Part shown: positions 45,001-53,486 of the stretch, piece by piece
Layout of the letters: every line of letters starts with the position of its first letter
Position numbering within the stretch: the first letter of the stretch is position 1
Source: Methanosaeta sp. PtaB.Bin039
GTDB taxonomy: Archaea; Halobacteriota; Methanosarcinia; Methanotrichales; Methanotrichaceae
DNA length: 64,000 bases
Assembly: GCA_002067795.1 (NCBI GenBank)
Contig: MVQI01000029.1
Location: 23,912-87,911 of the forward strand
Direction: 5' to 3'
Notes under the pieces: generated by a model
The model's input: the letters and a program-made list of their open reading frames with translations, nothing else
Told to the model about the DNA's origin: nothing
The model's database searches: none
Made by a program: the position numbers and the translations under genes

Positions 45001-45837
45001 TTATTCCTCCTCAAATCTTGCCAGGTTGAGAAGAGACAGGGTGGCTAATGCCGCCTCCTCCACTCTCACCGTCTGTGTGCCCTGGCCTGGAATTGTGTTG
45101 ATCACACAGCATCTGTCCAGCATCTCACGGCTCAAGAACGCGTCAACGCCTCTTGCAGGAGAGCCGAACATCACCGCCAGGCTGCGATCCATTGATCGCC
45201 CCAGGGTTCTCAGCAGGTCGGTGGTTACCGGCCTTCCCATGCGGGAGGTCGCTATCACAAGGTCGTCCCGGCTGCTCAGATAATCCTGAGCGCTGGCCAC
45301 GGCGACCGTCTCATAGCCCCAGTACCCCGGGATCTGGTCCCGGTCCACCAACTCTGCAGCGAGCGGATTTAGCGAAAAGATCCTGACGTTGAGGCGTTGC
45401 CCCGGCCGGACCTTATCTTTGGTCCGCAGGGGAACTGGGCGATCGATCCCGATCTCAACCCATACGCCGCCATCAGATCCGACGCTATCGACGACCACTC
45501 CGACTCTGATCTCGCCAATTTTGAGCGTTGAACTCGCTTTGTTCACAGGATGATGAGCGGTACGCAGCGGTGGCAATATCCCCGCATGACTGAGCTCTCG
45601 CATCCTCGGGAAGAGGAGCTTCCTCAGATACTGAGGGGTCTCCGCATACCTGAGCACCGTGGTTATGAACCGGGTATCATCGAACTCCCGATCCCTGTAA
45701 ACCACGATTCGGTCTACGCGAAATACCGCTGCTGCTCTGGCGAGCAGTCCCACCTTGAGTGTCTTTACCCTAATGTCCGCCGACTCCATCGTATAGGAGG
45801 AGGGGATCAGGATGGACCACTCGCGCCGCCCGTTCAT
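45001..45837 (-). CDS. putative SPOUT RNA methyltransferase (DUF171/COG2106)
   Basis: This 278-residue protein matches the archaeal DUF171 family, predicted SPOUT-fold RNA methyltransferases with an inserted OB-like domain. N-terminal strand WSILIPSSYTMESADIRVKT and VFRVDRIVVYRD open the fold. The middle (about 120-175) has the OB-like VGVVVDSVGSDGGVWVEIG. The knot region near the end reads LAVMFGSPARGVDAFLS and VINTIPGQGTQTVRVEEA (about 230-262), with the SPOUT AdoMet loop. The ATG at 45837 is preferred to one at 45930. It heads the ribosomal protein cluster, as in other archaea, and probably modifies rRNA. Confidence 0.85.
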   Translation of the reverse strand: MNGRREWSILIPSSYTMESADIRVKTLKVGLLARAAAVFRVDRIVVYRDREFDDTRFITTVLRYAETPQYLRKLLFPRMRELSHAGILPPLRTAHHPVNKASSTLKIGEIRVGVVVDSVGSDGGVWVEIGIDRPVPLRTKDKVRPGQRLNVRIFSLNPLAAELVDRDQIPGYWGYETVAVASAQDYLSSRDDLVIATSRMGRPVTTDLLRTLGRSMDRSLAVMFGSPARGVDAFLSREMLDRCCVINTIPGQGTQTVRVEEAALATLSLLNLARFEEE

Positions 45838-45961
45838 CAGATGTCCTGCCCCATGAGGCAGTAGCCTGTATAAAAAGCTTTGTGAGAAGGGAACGGTAGC
45901 CGTCGCCCCAATATCGGGCGAGCCTTTCATCTGTTACGCAAAGGATGTGCGGGCTGGTATG

Positions 45962-46522
45962 CTAGCGGCAGGGTGAGAAGTCACGAGGATCGATGGTGAT
46001 TCCCTTCTGGCAGTAGGAGCACATGGTCTCCAGCCCCGTCCGGCCGGCCCAGGCACGATCGACCGAGTCCTGGGTGGGCAGGTACTGGGTCATCTCCTCA
46101 CCGCAGTGGGGACATGAAACTCGCAGCCACTCAAGACGGGTAAAAGCCCGTATGGCGCGGATTAGCGACCCCACTGCATCCGGAAACCTCTGCGGGCTGA
46201 ACGGGATGGGCGTGAGGTGGTCTATGAGAAATGGCAGTTCTGAACCCTCCTCGATCAGAGGGACTATCAGGTGGTCAATGCCGCGGGCAAAACCAATCTC
46301 CTGATGCACAGTGCGGGATAAGGACCCTTCCTCGGTTATAAGGGCAACCAGAAGGTCGGAGCTGCGTATGCCGTACATCACCCGTTCCGCCCAGCCCAGC
46401 TCAGCAGGCTGGCGGAATGATGCCCATTGGCTCTCCAGTCCCAGCCTGCCAAGAGCTGCAGCCAGTGACTGGGCAAGGTGCTGGTCAGCCTTGGCGTGTG
46501 AGATGTAGATCTTTCCGATCAT
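45962..46522 (-). CDS. TIR-domain protein with C-terminal zinc ribbon
   Basis: This 186-residue protein has an N-terminal TIR-like domain (residues about 4-130). It starts KIYISHAKADQHLAQSLAAA, continues with SDLLVALITEEGSLS, and has TVHQEIGFARG, in which E75 lies at the position of the catalytic glutamate of NADase TIR domains. The C-terminal part has two cysteine pairs, CPHCGEE (about 137) and CSYCQKG (about 167), forming a probable zinc ribbon. TIR proteins often serve in antiphage signalling and NAD depletion. No partner defence gene is adjacent. The upstream in-frame ATG at 46585 is less likely. It lies 124 bases upstream of the SPOUT gene. Confidence 0.72.
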   Translation of the reverse strand: MIGKIYISHAKADQHLAQSLAAALGRLGLESQWASFRQPAELGWAERVMYGIRSSDLLVALITEEGSLSRTVHQEIGFARGIDHLIVPLIEEGSELPFLIDHLTPIPFSPQRFPDAVGSLIRAIRAFTRLEWLRVSCPHCGEEMTQYLPTQDSVDRAWAGRTGLETMCSYCQKGITIDPRDFSPCR

Positions 46523-46668
46523 AACTGGCCGGCATTTATTGCCGGCGGTGTAATCAAGCCTGCGGTTGGGAAAGGAGACCGCCAAAGAGATGCCAAACCG
46601 TGTATCAGCTCAACCGGACCCGGCCCTGGGACTTGAAGGCCAGCTGGAAAAGACGATTGCAGCGACGA

Positions 46669-47301
46669 TCATGTTGTGTAGAGCTGGCTGGTCACAGGTC
46701 TGGCCAATTGCCGGTAAACATAAGCGTAAGCAAGTGCAGTGACCGGCAGGGTCATCAAGAGCCCGATTCCCAGTGCCAGGGCCCCGCACAGGTTGACCAG
46801 CAGCAGAACCGCCAAGAAGACCGATAGCCTCCGTATCTGGCCGTCGGTGATGCTCCAGCTCTTCCGAAGGGAGGCAGCCCACCCCAGGTCCATATCAACC
46901 ACAAGGTAGCTGTAAAATTGCATCCGAAGCATCAGGTACAGTCCGGGGACCAGAAGGAGAGCCAGCCCCGCTGCCACGACAACCGCATAGGCCAGGGATG
47001 CGAGCAGATACGGGATGAAGTGCGGATAAAAGAAGAACAGGTCGGAAAGGCTGGGCTTTCGGCCGTCGTAGAATTCCAGGGATATGCCTATCAGTCCCAA
47101 CTGCAGGACCGATCCCATGACAGCGGAGACCATTGCGATCAGAAATGACATGACAGCCCCGGCCGTCCGGCAGTACAGGACATCGATCGCTATCTGGATA
47201 ACGAGAAAGAGCAGAATCAACCTCAGGAAGTACCCGGCATTTCCCCGAAATGTCACCCAGCCGAAATTCATGGCCGCCATCCATGAAAACTTCTCCGACA
47301 T
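46669..47301 (-). CDS. polytopic membrane protein, DUF975/GDPD-membrane-like
   Basis: The 210-residue protein has about five membrane segments: about 22-42, 48-70, 92-118 (two close spans) and 165-195. The motif DLGWAASLRKSWSITDGQIR (about 138-157), between the later helices, resembles the amphipathic loop of DUF975 and GDPD-type membrane domains, whose function is unknown. A membrane location is clear; the activity is not. It is followed by the TIR gene on the same strand after about 146 bases. Confidence 0.6.
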   Translation of the reverse strand: MSEKFSWMAAMNFGWVTFRGNAGYFLRLILLFLVIQIAIDVLYCRTAGAVMSFLIAMVSAVMGSVLQLGLIGISLEFYDGRKPSLSDLFFFYPHFIPYLLASLAYAVVVAAGLALLLVPGLYLMLRMQFYSYLVVDMDLGWAASLRKSWSITDGQIRRLSVFLAVLLLVNLCGALALGIGLLMTLPVTALAYAYVYRQLARPVTSQLYTT

Positions 47302-47494
47302 ATGAAAAGAGTAACAATTGATGGTATAAATAATGCCCTATTGGAGGATCTTACTGGAGCGGTGGATGCGGACGGAAATGGAAAGGACGGCCAAAGCCCT
47401 CATATGAAGTCGCTGCCGGGCTGCGACGCAGGCCTTCAGAGAACCGCGGAAACCTTCCCTCTGATATATTTGTGGCGAGTACAGGCATTTGACT

Positions 47495-48055
47495 TCAGGT
47501 GAGGGCCTGGCCGCAGACCTCACGAAAACGGCAGTGAGCACATCGACCCTTTTGTTCGTGGTTGCGCCTGGCGCTCCCGTCACGAAGCCGGGCCCGCATT
47601 CCTTCCAGGTGCTGGTGGAGATCTCGGCGCAGCGAATCGTCAAAGTGAACCTGATGCTGCCGGCCCTGATAGACGAGTATGCCGTACGGCACGCGCGTAT
47701 GATAGTTCTCCTCCACAAGCAGACAATACGCAGCCAGCTGGAGCATATGGCTGCGATGAGGCTGCCTTGCCTGGCTGCTCTTGACCTCCACGGGTATCAT
47801 CTGCCGCCCGTCCCGCACAATATAGTCCGGCTTTCCTGCGATTCCGTGCCTTGAAGAGAACAGAGAGTGAGCCGGCCGATCCAGGTCAGAGTAGACCACC
47901 TGGCCCTCCGGTATGCCGAATCTCTTGCGCAATCCACGGGCTCGACGGGATCGCCGCCAGGATGCTGCAGCCAGGAGGAGGGATGCCAGGAGCAAGACGG
48001 ATGCTGCCACCAGCTGGACCTGGGCAGCCAAGGCGTCAGGATCCGGAATTTTCAT
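47495..48055 (-). CDS. membrane-anchored Cas4-like nuclease domain, C-terminal half
   Basis: This 186-residue protein has one membrane span near the start (about residues 14-32: LVAASVLLLASLLLAAASW). The rest is the nuclease portion of a Cas4/RecB-like PD-(D/E)XK protein: GKPDYIV gives the Asp, IPVEVKSS the E-x-K, and HMLQLAAYCLLVEE the QxxxY motif. Three cysteines close to the C-terminus (CAHCRFREVC) match the C-terminal three of the four Cas4 iron-sulfur ligands. The fourth, N-terminal, ligand lies in the gene just upstream, whose stop overlaps this ATG as ATGA. It is not next to any CRISPR array. Confidence 0.75.
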   Translation of the reverse strand: MKIPDPDALAAQVQLVAASVLLLASLLLAAASWRRSRRARGLRKRFGIPEGQVVYSDLDRPAHSLFSSRHGIAGKPDYIVRDGRQMIPVEVKSSQARQPHRSHMLQLAAYCLLVEENYHTRVPYGILVYQGRQHQVHFDDSLRRDLHQHLEGMRARLRDGSARRNHEQKGRCAHCRFREVCGQALT

Positions 48056-48354
48056 AAGAGCCACCAGGCGAAGACGGCAATTGACAGAAAGAGCAGCAGC
48101 ATCGATAGCCTGCGAAGAGCCCTGGATGTGGCCTCCTCGGCCTGAAGCCGGTTTATGGCCTGGCCCACCCTGGCATGCTGATGGAGGCCCTCTTCCTGGC
48201 CAGGCGTACTATCTTTGGCAGAACCGGTCAGCCGGCCAAGCCACCCTTTCCACGACCTTCGCCCCGCTTCCTGGCGGCTGAGATACCAGGAGAGCGGGCA
48301 GTAGGAGTACTGGGCGATCTCCGAGGCGCTGAACATCTCTTCACGGCGGGCCAT
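48052..48354 (-). CDS. membrane-anchored Cas4-like N-terminal half
   Basis: This 100-residue protein begins MARREEMFSASEIAQYSYCP, the start typical of Cas4 and Dna2-like nucleases with the first iron-sulfur cysteine (residue about 19), then LSWYL. No nuclease residues follow. It ends in a membrane helix (LSMLLLFLSIAVFAWWLL). The downstream gene supplies the nuclease motifs and remaining cysteines, with its ATG inside this stop. The two look like a Cas4 split at a membrane hairpin. A frameshift of one gene is possible but less likely, because both halves have complete hydrophobic segments and a proper ATGA junction. Confidence 0.7.
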   Translation of the reverse strand: MARREEMFSASEIAQYSYCPLSWYLSRQEAGRRSWKGWLGRLTGSAKDSTPGQEEGLHQHARVGQAINRLQAEEATSRALRRLSMLLLFLSIAVFAWWLL

Positions 48355-48757
48355 GCTTACAGGAGTTGAGGGAAGAGTGCAAGACTATAAAAGTATCGGA
48401 CTAAAAAGTCGGCCCCTCTGCCGGAAATGCCTGAACCTCAACATCTTGTGAAATGATCGAGAAGCAGCCTCCCGCCTTCACATTCACGATTACATCAGCG
48501 AAATTACTGAGATATGCAGATGCCGCGGGATCGCGGGAGTTCACCGGCCAAGGCACAAGGCATATATACGGATACGAGAAGGCATTACGACGATCGTCGT
48601 TTTGGACGGGATCGTGGTGGTGGGCGATGAGGATCTCCTGGGGAGGGGGTCTTCTCCGCTTGTCAGGCCGAAGATCGAATACGTTGGGAGTGGGGTTGTG
48701 TTGCAGAAGAGAAACGGAGATGCCGACCACTGGTTAGCCGGGCGGAGAAGTAACCGG
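48355..48757. other. divergent promoter region
   Basis: About 400 bases separate the Cas4-like pair from the TPR gene. A short in-frame stretch upstream of the TPR start (from TTG at 48602) is open but not protein-like. Nothing else is apparent except the TATA box at 48562. Confidence 0.5.
48562..48568 (+). promoter_or_regulatory. TATA box of TPR gene
   Basis: ATATATA within GGCATATATACGG is a strong archaeal TATA box. Transcription would begin near 48590, leaving a leader of about 165 bases before the ATG at 48758. Confidence 0.6.
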
Positions 48758-49957
48758 ATGGTAGCGGTTGTGGGCATAGCTCTGCTCCTGATAGCTCTCG
48801 TTGCCCAGGCCGGAGGGCCACAAACCGGCAGCTTGAGCTCTACAAAACCTGAAGAGGGCGACGACAGCTTGCTGAGAAGCGAATCGTGCCAGGGCAAATC
48901 GGGACTTGATTCGCCTGACCCGCACGAAGCGAGAGGCGATTTTGATCAGGATCAAAGCGAGATTGCCGCAGGCAACATGACCCTGCATAAAGAAGATGAT
49001 CTGGCTGCTGCCAGGGCCTGGCTGAAGGCAGGCCTGGCCTGGGAAGAAAAAGGAGATCGGAAGCAAGCCAATGAAGCCTACTGCCAGGCACTGAACCTGA
49101 CAGAGCTATCCCTGTCTGAGACGAAACGAACAGAATCCATGAAGAGGTCTCACGGCTGGGAGCTGCAGGGTTGTGTGCTGGAGCGCCTGGGCAGAGCTGA
49201 GGAGGCACTCGTCGCCTACGAGAACGCCCTTGACGCCGATCCTTCAAGGAGCCGCGTAAGATATATGATAGCAGATCTCCTGGCCGGAAGCCTGGGTCGC
49301 TACGATCAGGCACTGCAGGTCTTCGAACAGGCCCTGGAGATGGATCCGGACAAGGTGGCGGCCCTGGTGAAGAAGGGAGATGTCCTGCTGTCAATAGGGG
49401 AGTTCGACCAGGCTGCACAGAACCTCGACCTGGCCCTGGAGATCGCGCCAGACAGCTACAGAGCCTTGACATCAAGTGGACTGCTTAACGCCGCTCTGGG
49501 AAGATACGACCAGGCCCTCCACCTGTTTGACCAGGCTCTGTATATCAATCCATCATGGGCCAGAGGCTGGCTTGGCAAAGGCGAAGCCCTGCGAAAGCTT
49601 GGAAAGCACAACGAGTCGCTGCAGGCCTACGAATCGGCGCTGCTGCTCCAAGAGCCAAAGCTGTCTGGGGAGGCCTTGATCGGCAAGGGGCAGGCCCTGG
49701 AGAACATGGGCCGCTTCAAGGAGGCCTCCTTGGTTATGCTTCAGGCCCTTGGCTACTATCAGAGCGAGGTGAAGAGGACGCCTCGCAGCGCCTCGTCCCT
49801 GACTGGCTTGGGAGACGCCTTCCTGGGACTTGGCCAGATCCAAAAAGCAGTTGACGCCTACAACTCTGCCATTGAGATCAATCGCAACAGCCCGCAGGCC
49901 AGGCAGAGGCTGGAGCTAGCACTCCGAAAGCTGGACGCAAAATCGCAAAGCCGCTGA
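48758..49957 (+). CDS. exported or membrane-anchored TPR-repeat protein
   Basis: The 399-residue product has a hydrophobic signal or anchor (MVAVVGIALLLIALVAQAGG). Then come at least six tetratricopeptide repeats (about residues 70-390), for example RAEEALVAYENALDADPSRS, RYDQALQVFEQALEMDPDKV and RYDQALHLFDQALYINPSWA. Such repeats mediate protein-protein contacts. GGCGGAG upstream supports the ATG at 48758, though the frame stays open to a TTG at 48602. Function on the outside of the membrane is an inference from the N-terminus. Confidence 0.75.
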   Translation: MVAVVGIALLLIALVAQAGGPQTGSLSSTKPEEGDDSLLRSESCQGKSGLDSPDPHEARGDFDQDQSEIAAGNMTLHKEDDLAAARAWLKAGLAWEEKGDRKQANEAYCQALNLTELSLSETKRTESMKRSHGWELQGCVLERLGRAEEALVAYENALDADPSRSRVRYMIADLLAGSLGRYDQALQVFEQALEMDPDKVAALVKKGDVLLSIGEFDQAAQNLDLALEIAPDSYRALTSSGLLNAALGRYDQALHLFDQALYINPSWARGWLGKGEALRKLGKHNESLQAYESALLLQEPKLSGEALIGKGQALENMGRFKEASLVMLQALGYYQSEVKRTPRSASSLTGLGDAFLGLGQIQKAVDAYNSAIEINRNSPQARQRLELALRKLDAKSQSR

Positions 49958-50365
49958 TATCCCAGCTCATGGCCGCTTTTCTTCGCAGTCTGCCACCCGC
50001 ATCAAGCACCGCTATAGCATCGAAGCCAAGCTTTGCAGCCACCTCCCGACATCTGAAGTAAAGAAGACGCAGCCGCATGGACCGGCGCACGGGGGGTGGC
50101 AGCGCAGGGAAAGACTGGGCAGGCCGGAACAGATAATCATTATATTGATGCAGAACGATATCTGCACTTTGGCGAGAAAGATGAGACTGCTTGCCCAAAA
50201 GGCATAGACAGATGTGCAGGTGAGATTGCGAAGGACGCCGGCATGCATCCGGCCCGATTCGCTTCTCACCAGCCACCGAGCTTTTTCGCAGATAGGACCT
50301 TATGACGGCATTTTGCGTGGTTGATGGTGCAAAGAACCACTGGCATAAGAGATGGGTCGATTCGG
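49958..50365. other. intergenic spacer
   Basis: About 400 bases with no gene I can support. Short frames on both strands are random-looking. GAACAGATAATCATTATATTGATG at about 50128-50151 is AT-rich and could hold a TATA box for the rhodanese gene. Confidence 0.45.
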
Positions 50366-51307
50366 ATGATGGGACGAATTGGTTTTACGCTACTGTTGGC
50401 TGCCTCAGTGCTGCTGATATGGACGGCGCCCGCTGCCCGCGCACAGTGCTCTGGCTGCCAGGTGACTGCTGGAAGCTGGGACCCTTACGATTTCCTGGAT
50501 GCTGATCTGAGCGTATCCCCTCCTGCGAGCGGCCAGCCTGTCTCGACAGGTGCAGCGGCAGCGTCTTCGTCCCTGTACCGTTCCGGTCAGTTCCCATCAG
50601 ACCTGCTTCTGAAGTCACCGAAAAGCGTATCGACCTCCGACCTTATCCTGGATGTATCCGATGGGAAGCGGGACTGGTATCCGCGCGCTGCTGTGGGACT
50701 GCCCTATACAGGCCTGATGCGTGGCAGCGGGCTTCGCAGCTATTCGGAGATGGCAGCTGCCCTTTCCGAAATTGGATTGAGTAACAACGACTCGGTGGTG
50801 GTGGCCTCTGAAGACCCTGCCCAGGCCGCCCTGATGGTCTGGGCGCTAAAGTACCTGGGGACGGTGGATGCCTCCCTCCTTGACGGCGGGTACGAGGCCT
50901 GGAGGGCGGCTGGCCTGCCCCGCGACACCGCCCTGGCCTCCAGGAAGGCTGGCGATTTTTCACCGGAGCCAAATTACGACCTCCTGGCCACATCGCTTCC
51001 CGCTGGCGCTACGCTGGTGGATGCCAGGCCGTTTTCAAACGCGAGCCAGGGCCGGCTTGCAGGTGCGGTCAATATAGATGCCCGGGAGATTGTAAGGCAA
51101 GGGCGGATCAAGGACGGGCTGGAGCTGGAAAGGGTATTCTCAAGGCTGGACCGGGACAGAGATGTCGTTGTCTCCTCGCCGGACCTGACCCAGGCCGCAA
51201 TCGTCTGGTACGGACTTGAGCTAATGGGATTTCAGGCCTCTCTGATGGAGTGGGAGAGGGCCAAAGAGGCTCCCAAGGCCCAAACAGGCGTCTTTTCGCT
51301 TGGCTAG
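50366..51307 (+). CDS. exported tandem rhodanese-like protein lacking catalytic cysteines
   Basis: This 313-residue protein has a signal peptide (MMGRIGFTLLLAASVLLIWT...ARA). Two rhodanese folds follow. The first (about 75-190) includes DSVVVASEDPAQAALMVWAL then LDGGYEAWRAAG. The second (about 205-300) includes TLVDARPFSNASQGRLAGAV and RDVVVSSPDLTQAAIVWYGL. Active rhodaneses have Cys at the start of the loop after the VVVxC-type strand; here Ala/Ser fill it in both. So the protein is probably a binding or structural form rather than a sulfurtransferase. The motif CSGC near residue 29 offers the only close cysteines. The start may also be the earlier ATG at 50321. Confidence 0.75.
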   Translation: MMGRIGFTLLLAASVLLIWTAPAARAQCSGCQVTAGSWDPYDFLDADLSVSPPASGQPVSTGAAAASSSLYRSGQFPSDLLLKSPKSVSTSDLILDVSDGKRDWYPRAAVGLPYTGLMRGSGLRSYSEMAAALSEIGLSNNDSVVVASEDPAQAALMVWALKYLGTVDASLLDGGYEAWRAAGLPRDTALASRKAGDFSPEPNYDLLATSLPAGATLVDARPFSNASQGRLAGAVNIDAREIVRQGRIKDGLELERVFSRLDRDRDVVVSSPDLTQAAIVWYGLELMGFQASLMEWERAKEAPKAQTGVFSLG

Positions 51308-51471
51308 GGAGGGGGCAGGCCAAACAGCCGACGCCTGCGATGGCGTGTGAGGTGCCGGTCTTTGGGCGGCTGATGTCATCACCAATTGGGCCTTGCCGCT
51401 GCGCGGTGCAGGGCACTGCCGCGGCGTTTCCTTCGTCATGCCTGCCGTGTCGGCTCCGCTGGTTCCGACAT

Positions 51472-52089
51472 TCACCCCTCACTGCCGTTTTCGCAGCTGT
51501 GGAGGACCGTCTCCTGTACTGGTCCCAGCGGGCCCATCTCACTGAATATCTGAGCCTCGAAGCACTGCACCTCTGTCTCCCTATCCAGCCATGCATCCAC
51601 AGGAAGACCTGCCTTGAGGCATGTCTGGCAGAGAAAATCCTCAGGGTCCAGGCCGCATTCTGAGGCAACCTGCGGCAGGAGAAGCCCTGAGAACGGTCCC
51701 CTGCGTACCAGCAGCCCGTGACGTCCCACCTGCACCGACCCCGCCAGGCGTGACCTCTCTCCGGTCATAATCTCTGGCCTGGTCAGGATCGTCACCTCGA
51801 ACTCGATATCCTGGAGTTCGGCTAAGGTGACAGGCGAGAACCGGGGATCTCCAGTGCCAGCCTGAACCGCAGAGTCCACTATGGCCTGTCCAAGCGGCAT
51901 TACAGGGTAGGGATAGCCTATGCATCCCCGCAGCTGCCCGTCCAGGTGCAGAGTCACAAAGACCCCCCTCTCCTCCGAGAAGACCGGCGGCAGGCCCTGC
52001 GGCCTGATCCGCTCCCGCCGCTTTAGATATTCAGTCAAGGACCGTCTGGCCATCTCCACTGCAAAACGTCCCTCTTCTTTGCCGAGCAT
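51472..52089 (-). CDS. AMMECR1-domain protein
   Basis: The 205-residue protein matches the AMMECR1 family, widely conserved in archaea and eukaryotes, with unknown biochemical role. The hallmark LRGCIGYPYPVMPLGQAI (about 53-70) is present. Other family features are SEERGVFVTLHLDG and HGLLVRRGPFSGLLLPQVA. Length is normal. There is no evident operon partner; the convergent rhodanese gene lies 164 bases away. Confidence 0.9.
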   Translation of the reverse strand: MLGKEEGRFAVEMARRSLTEYLKRRERIRPQGLPPVFSEERGVFVTLHLDGQLRGCIGYPYPVMPLGQAIVDSAVQAGTGDPRFSPVTLAELQDIEFEVTILTRPEIMTGERSRLAGSVQVGRHGLLVRRGPFSGLLLPQVASECGLDPEDFLCQTCLKAGLPVDAWLDRETEVQCFEAQIFSEMGPLGPVQETVLHSCENGSEG

Positions 52090-52331
52090 GATAGGATATC
52101 AGTCCTTGCAAGATATTAAGATTCTCAGCTCGGGAGAGAGGCCCGGTTATCGAGGGCCTGATCGTCACGACCTCCTGACGATACGGCAGAGACTACGATC
52201 CGCCCCTGTCGTCAACCGGGACGGGTATCCCTGGGGATCTAGACGTGCCCCCAAGCACTAACCAAAAGGTATTAACCATTGGATAGCCAAACATACGATG
52301 TAGATCGCCGTTAAAAGGAGGATCTCTGACC
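52090..52331. promoter_or_regulatory. divergent promoter region, AMMECR1 and rubrerythrin
   Basis: About 240 bases separate the two genes. AAAGGAGGATCT at 52314-52325 is a strong ribosome binding site for rubrerythrin. AGATATTAAGATTC near 52109 and AAAAGGTATTAACC near 52263 are the best TATA-like stretches. Confidence 0.45.
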
Positions 52332-52829
52332 ATGTCCAAGACCGAGGAGCATCTCATTGAGGCATTTGCCGGTGAGTCGCAGGCGAACAGGAAATACCTG
52401 GCATTCGCCGAGAAGGCCGATGCAGAGGGCTATGCCCAGGCTGCCCGGCTCTTCCGAGCAGCCGCTGAGGCGGAGACCGTACATGCCATGAACCACCTGA
52501 AGGCCCTCAAGGCCATCAAGTCCACAAAAGAGAACCTGCGGGAAGCCATTGCCGGGGAGACCCACGAGTTCAAAGAGATGTACCCGGTCATGATAGAGGC
52601 GGCCCGGGCCAGTGGGGATAAGGCGGCAGAGAGATCCTTCAGATATGCGAACGAGGTGGAGATCGTGCATGCGAAGCTCTACCACGCAGCCATGGAGGCC
52701 CTGGAGGCCTCAAAAGAGGAGTTCTTATACTACGTCTGTCCGGTCTGCGGGCTGACTGCCGAAAAAGAGCCGCCTGAGGTCTGTCCGGTGTGCAAGGCCA
52801 AGGGCAGCATGTTCAAGAAGGTGGAGTGA
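52332..52829 (+). CDS. rubrerythrin
   Basis: This 165-residue protein is a peroxide-reducing oxidative-stress enzyme of anaerobes. The ferritin-like di-iron site uses E residues in AFAGESQANRKYLAFAEKA (about 10-28), AAAEAETVHAMNHL (about 38-51) and EVEIVHAKLYHAAME. A C-terminal rubredoxin-like domain has YVCPVCGLTAEKEPPEVCPV with four cysteines (CxxC pairs at about 137/140 and 152/155). Electron donors are not encoded nearby. Confidence 0.95.
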   Translation: MSKTEEHLIEAFAGESQANRKYLAFAEKADAEGYAQAARLFRAAAEAETVHAMNHLKALKAIKSTKENLREAIAGETHEFKEMYPVMIEAARASGDKAAERSFRYANEVEIVHAKLYHAAMEALEASKEEFLYYVCPVCGLTAEKEPPEVCPVCKAKGSMFKKVE

Positions 52830-52957
52830 CCTGCCGCCCAATGGCCCGGACAGGTCCTTCTTTTGCCAGATCTAATGAGGATGTCCGAAATCATCTTATC
52901 GTCGCTCTCGGGATTTCCCGAGCGACGGTAATATTAAGTTAGTAACTTTGAGTTAGG

Positions 52958-52965
52958 TTTATATA
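52958..52965 (+). promoter_or_regulatory. TATA box of HExxH gene
   Basis: TTTATATA at 52958-52965, 22-34 bases before the two possible start codons (ATG at 52980 or 52992), predicts a transcript start near 52985. This favours the ATG at 52992 with almost no leader. Confidence 0.65.
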
Positions 52966-52991
52966 GGAATAGCCTCCGAATGAATGTCATC

Positions 52992-53486
52992 ATGAGCTTT
53001 GAGAAAGATCTGGAGGAGGCCAGAGACCTGGCCGACATCTTCGAGGTGGTGAAGTCCGCCGTGCTCCGGAAGACTGGCCAGAGCAGGGGTGGGCTTATGC
53101 TGGGATTGGCAGATTTAGGCAATCATCCCCATAGCTTCCTCGGCGGGTTCTTCAGCACCGGCAGCAATGTCATAGTTATGAACAGAAATCCTCTTGACCG
53201 GGTGGCAGAGACAAAACCAGACCTCTACAGGGCTTACGCCTTCCACGTGCTCCTGCATGAGTACATCCATTCGTTGGGCTGTCTTGATGAGGAACAGGCC
53301 AGGGCCAGGGCGCTGAAGATATCAAAGGAAGCCCTGGGAGACGACCATCCGGCAACCTTGCTGGCCGCCGACGTTAATGGTTTCATGAAGTATCTGGTCT
53401 ACCCGGACTACGCCTGGAAGCCTGACGACGAAAGGATGGAGCTGGTAAAGGGCTTCGACCGATCCAGCGTGTCTTACATAGCTTGA
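52992..53486 (+). CDS. small cytosolic HExxH metalloprotease-like protein
   Basis: The 164-residue protein has the zinc-binding signature LLHEYIHSLGCLDEE (HExxH about residues 84-88, with a possible downstream E ligand). It has no signal peptide or membrane helix, and the N-terminus MSFEKDLEEARDLADIFEVV is helical. I do not recognise a named family beyond minimal gluzincin-like metalloproteins. Monocistronic, with a strong TATA box and a leaderless-type start. Substrate unknown. Confidence 0.6.
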   Translation: MSFEKDLEEARDLADIFEVVKSAVLRKTGQSRGGLMLGLADLGNHPHSFLGGFFSTGSNVIVMNRNPLDRVAETKPDLYRAYAFHVLLHEYIHSLGCLDEEQARARALKISKEALGDDHPATLLAADVNGFMKYLVYPDYAWKPDDERMELVKGFDRSSVSYIA

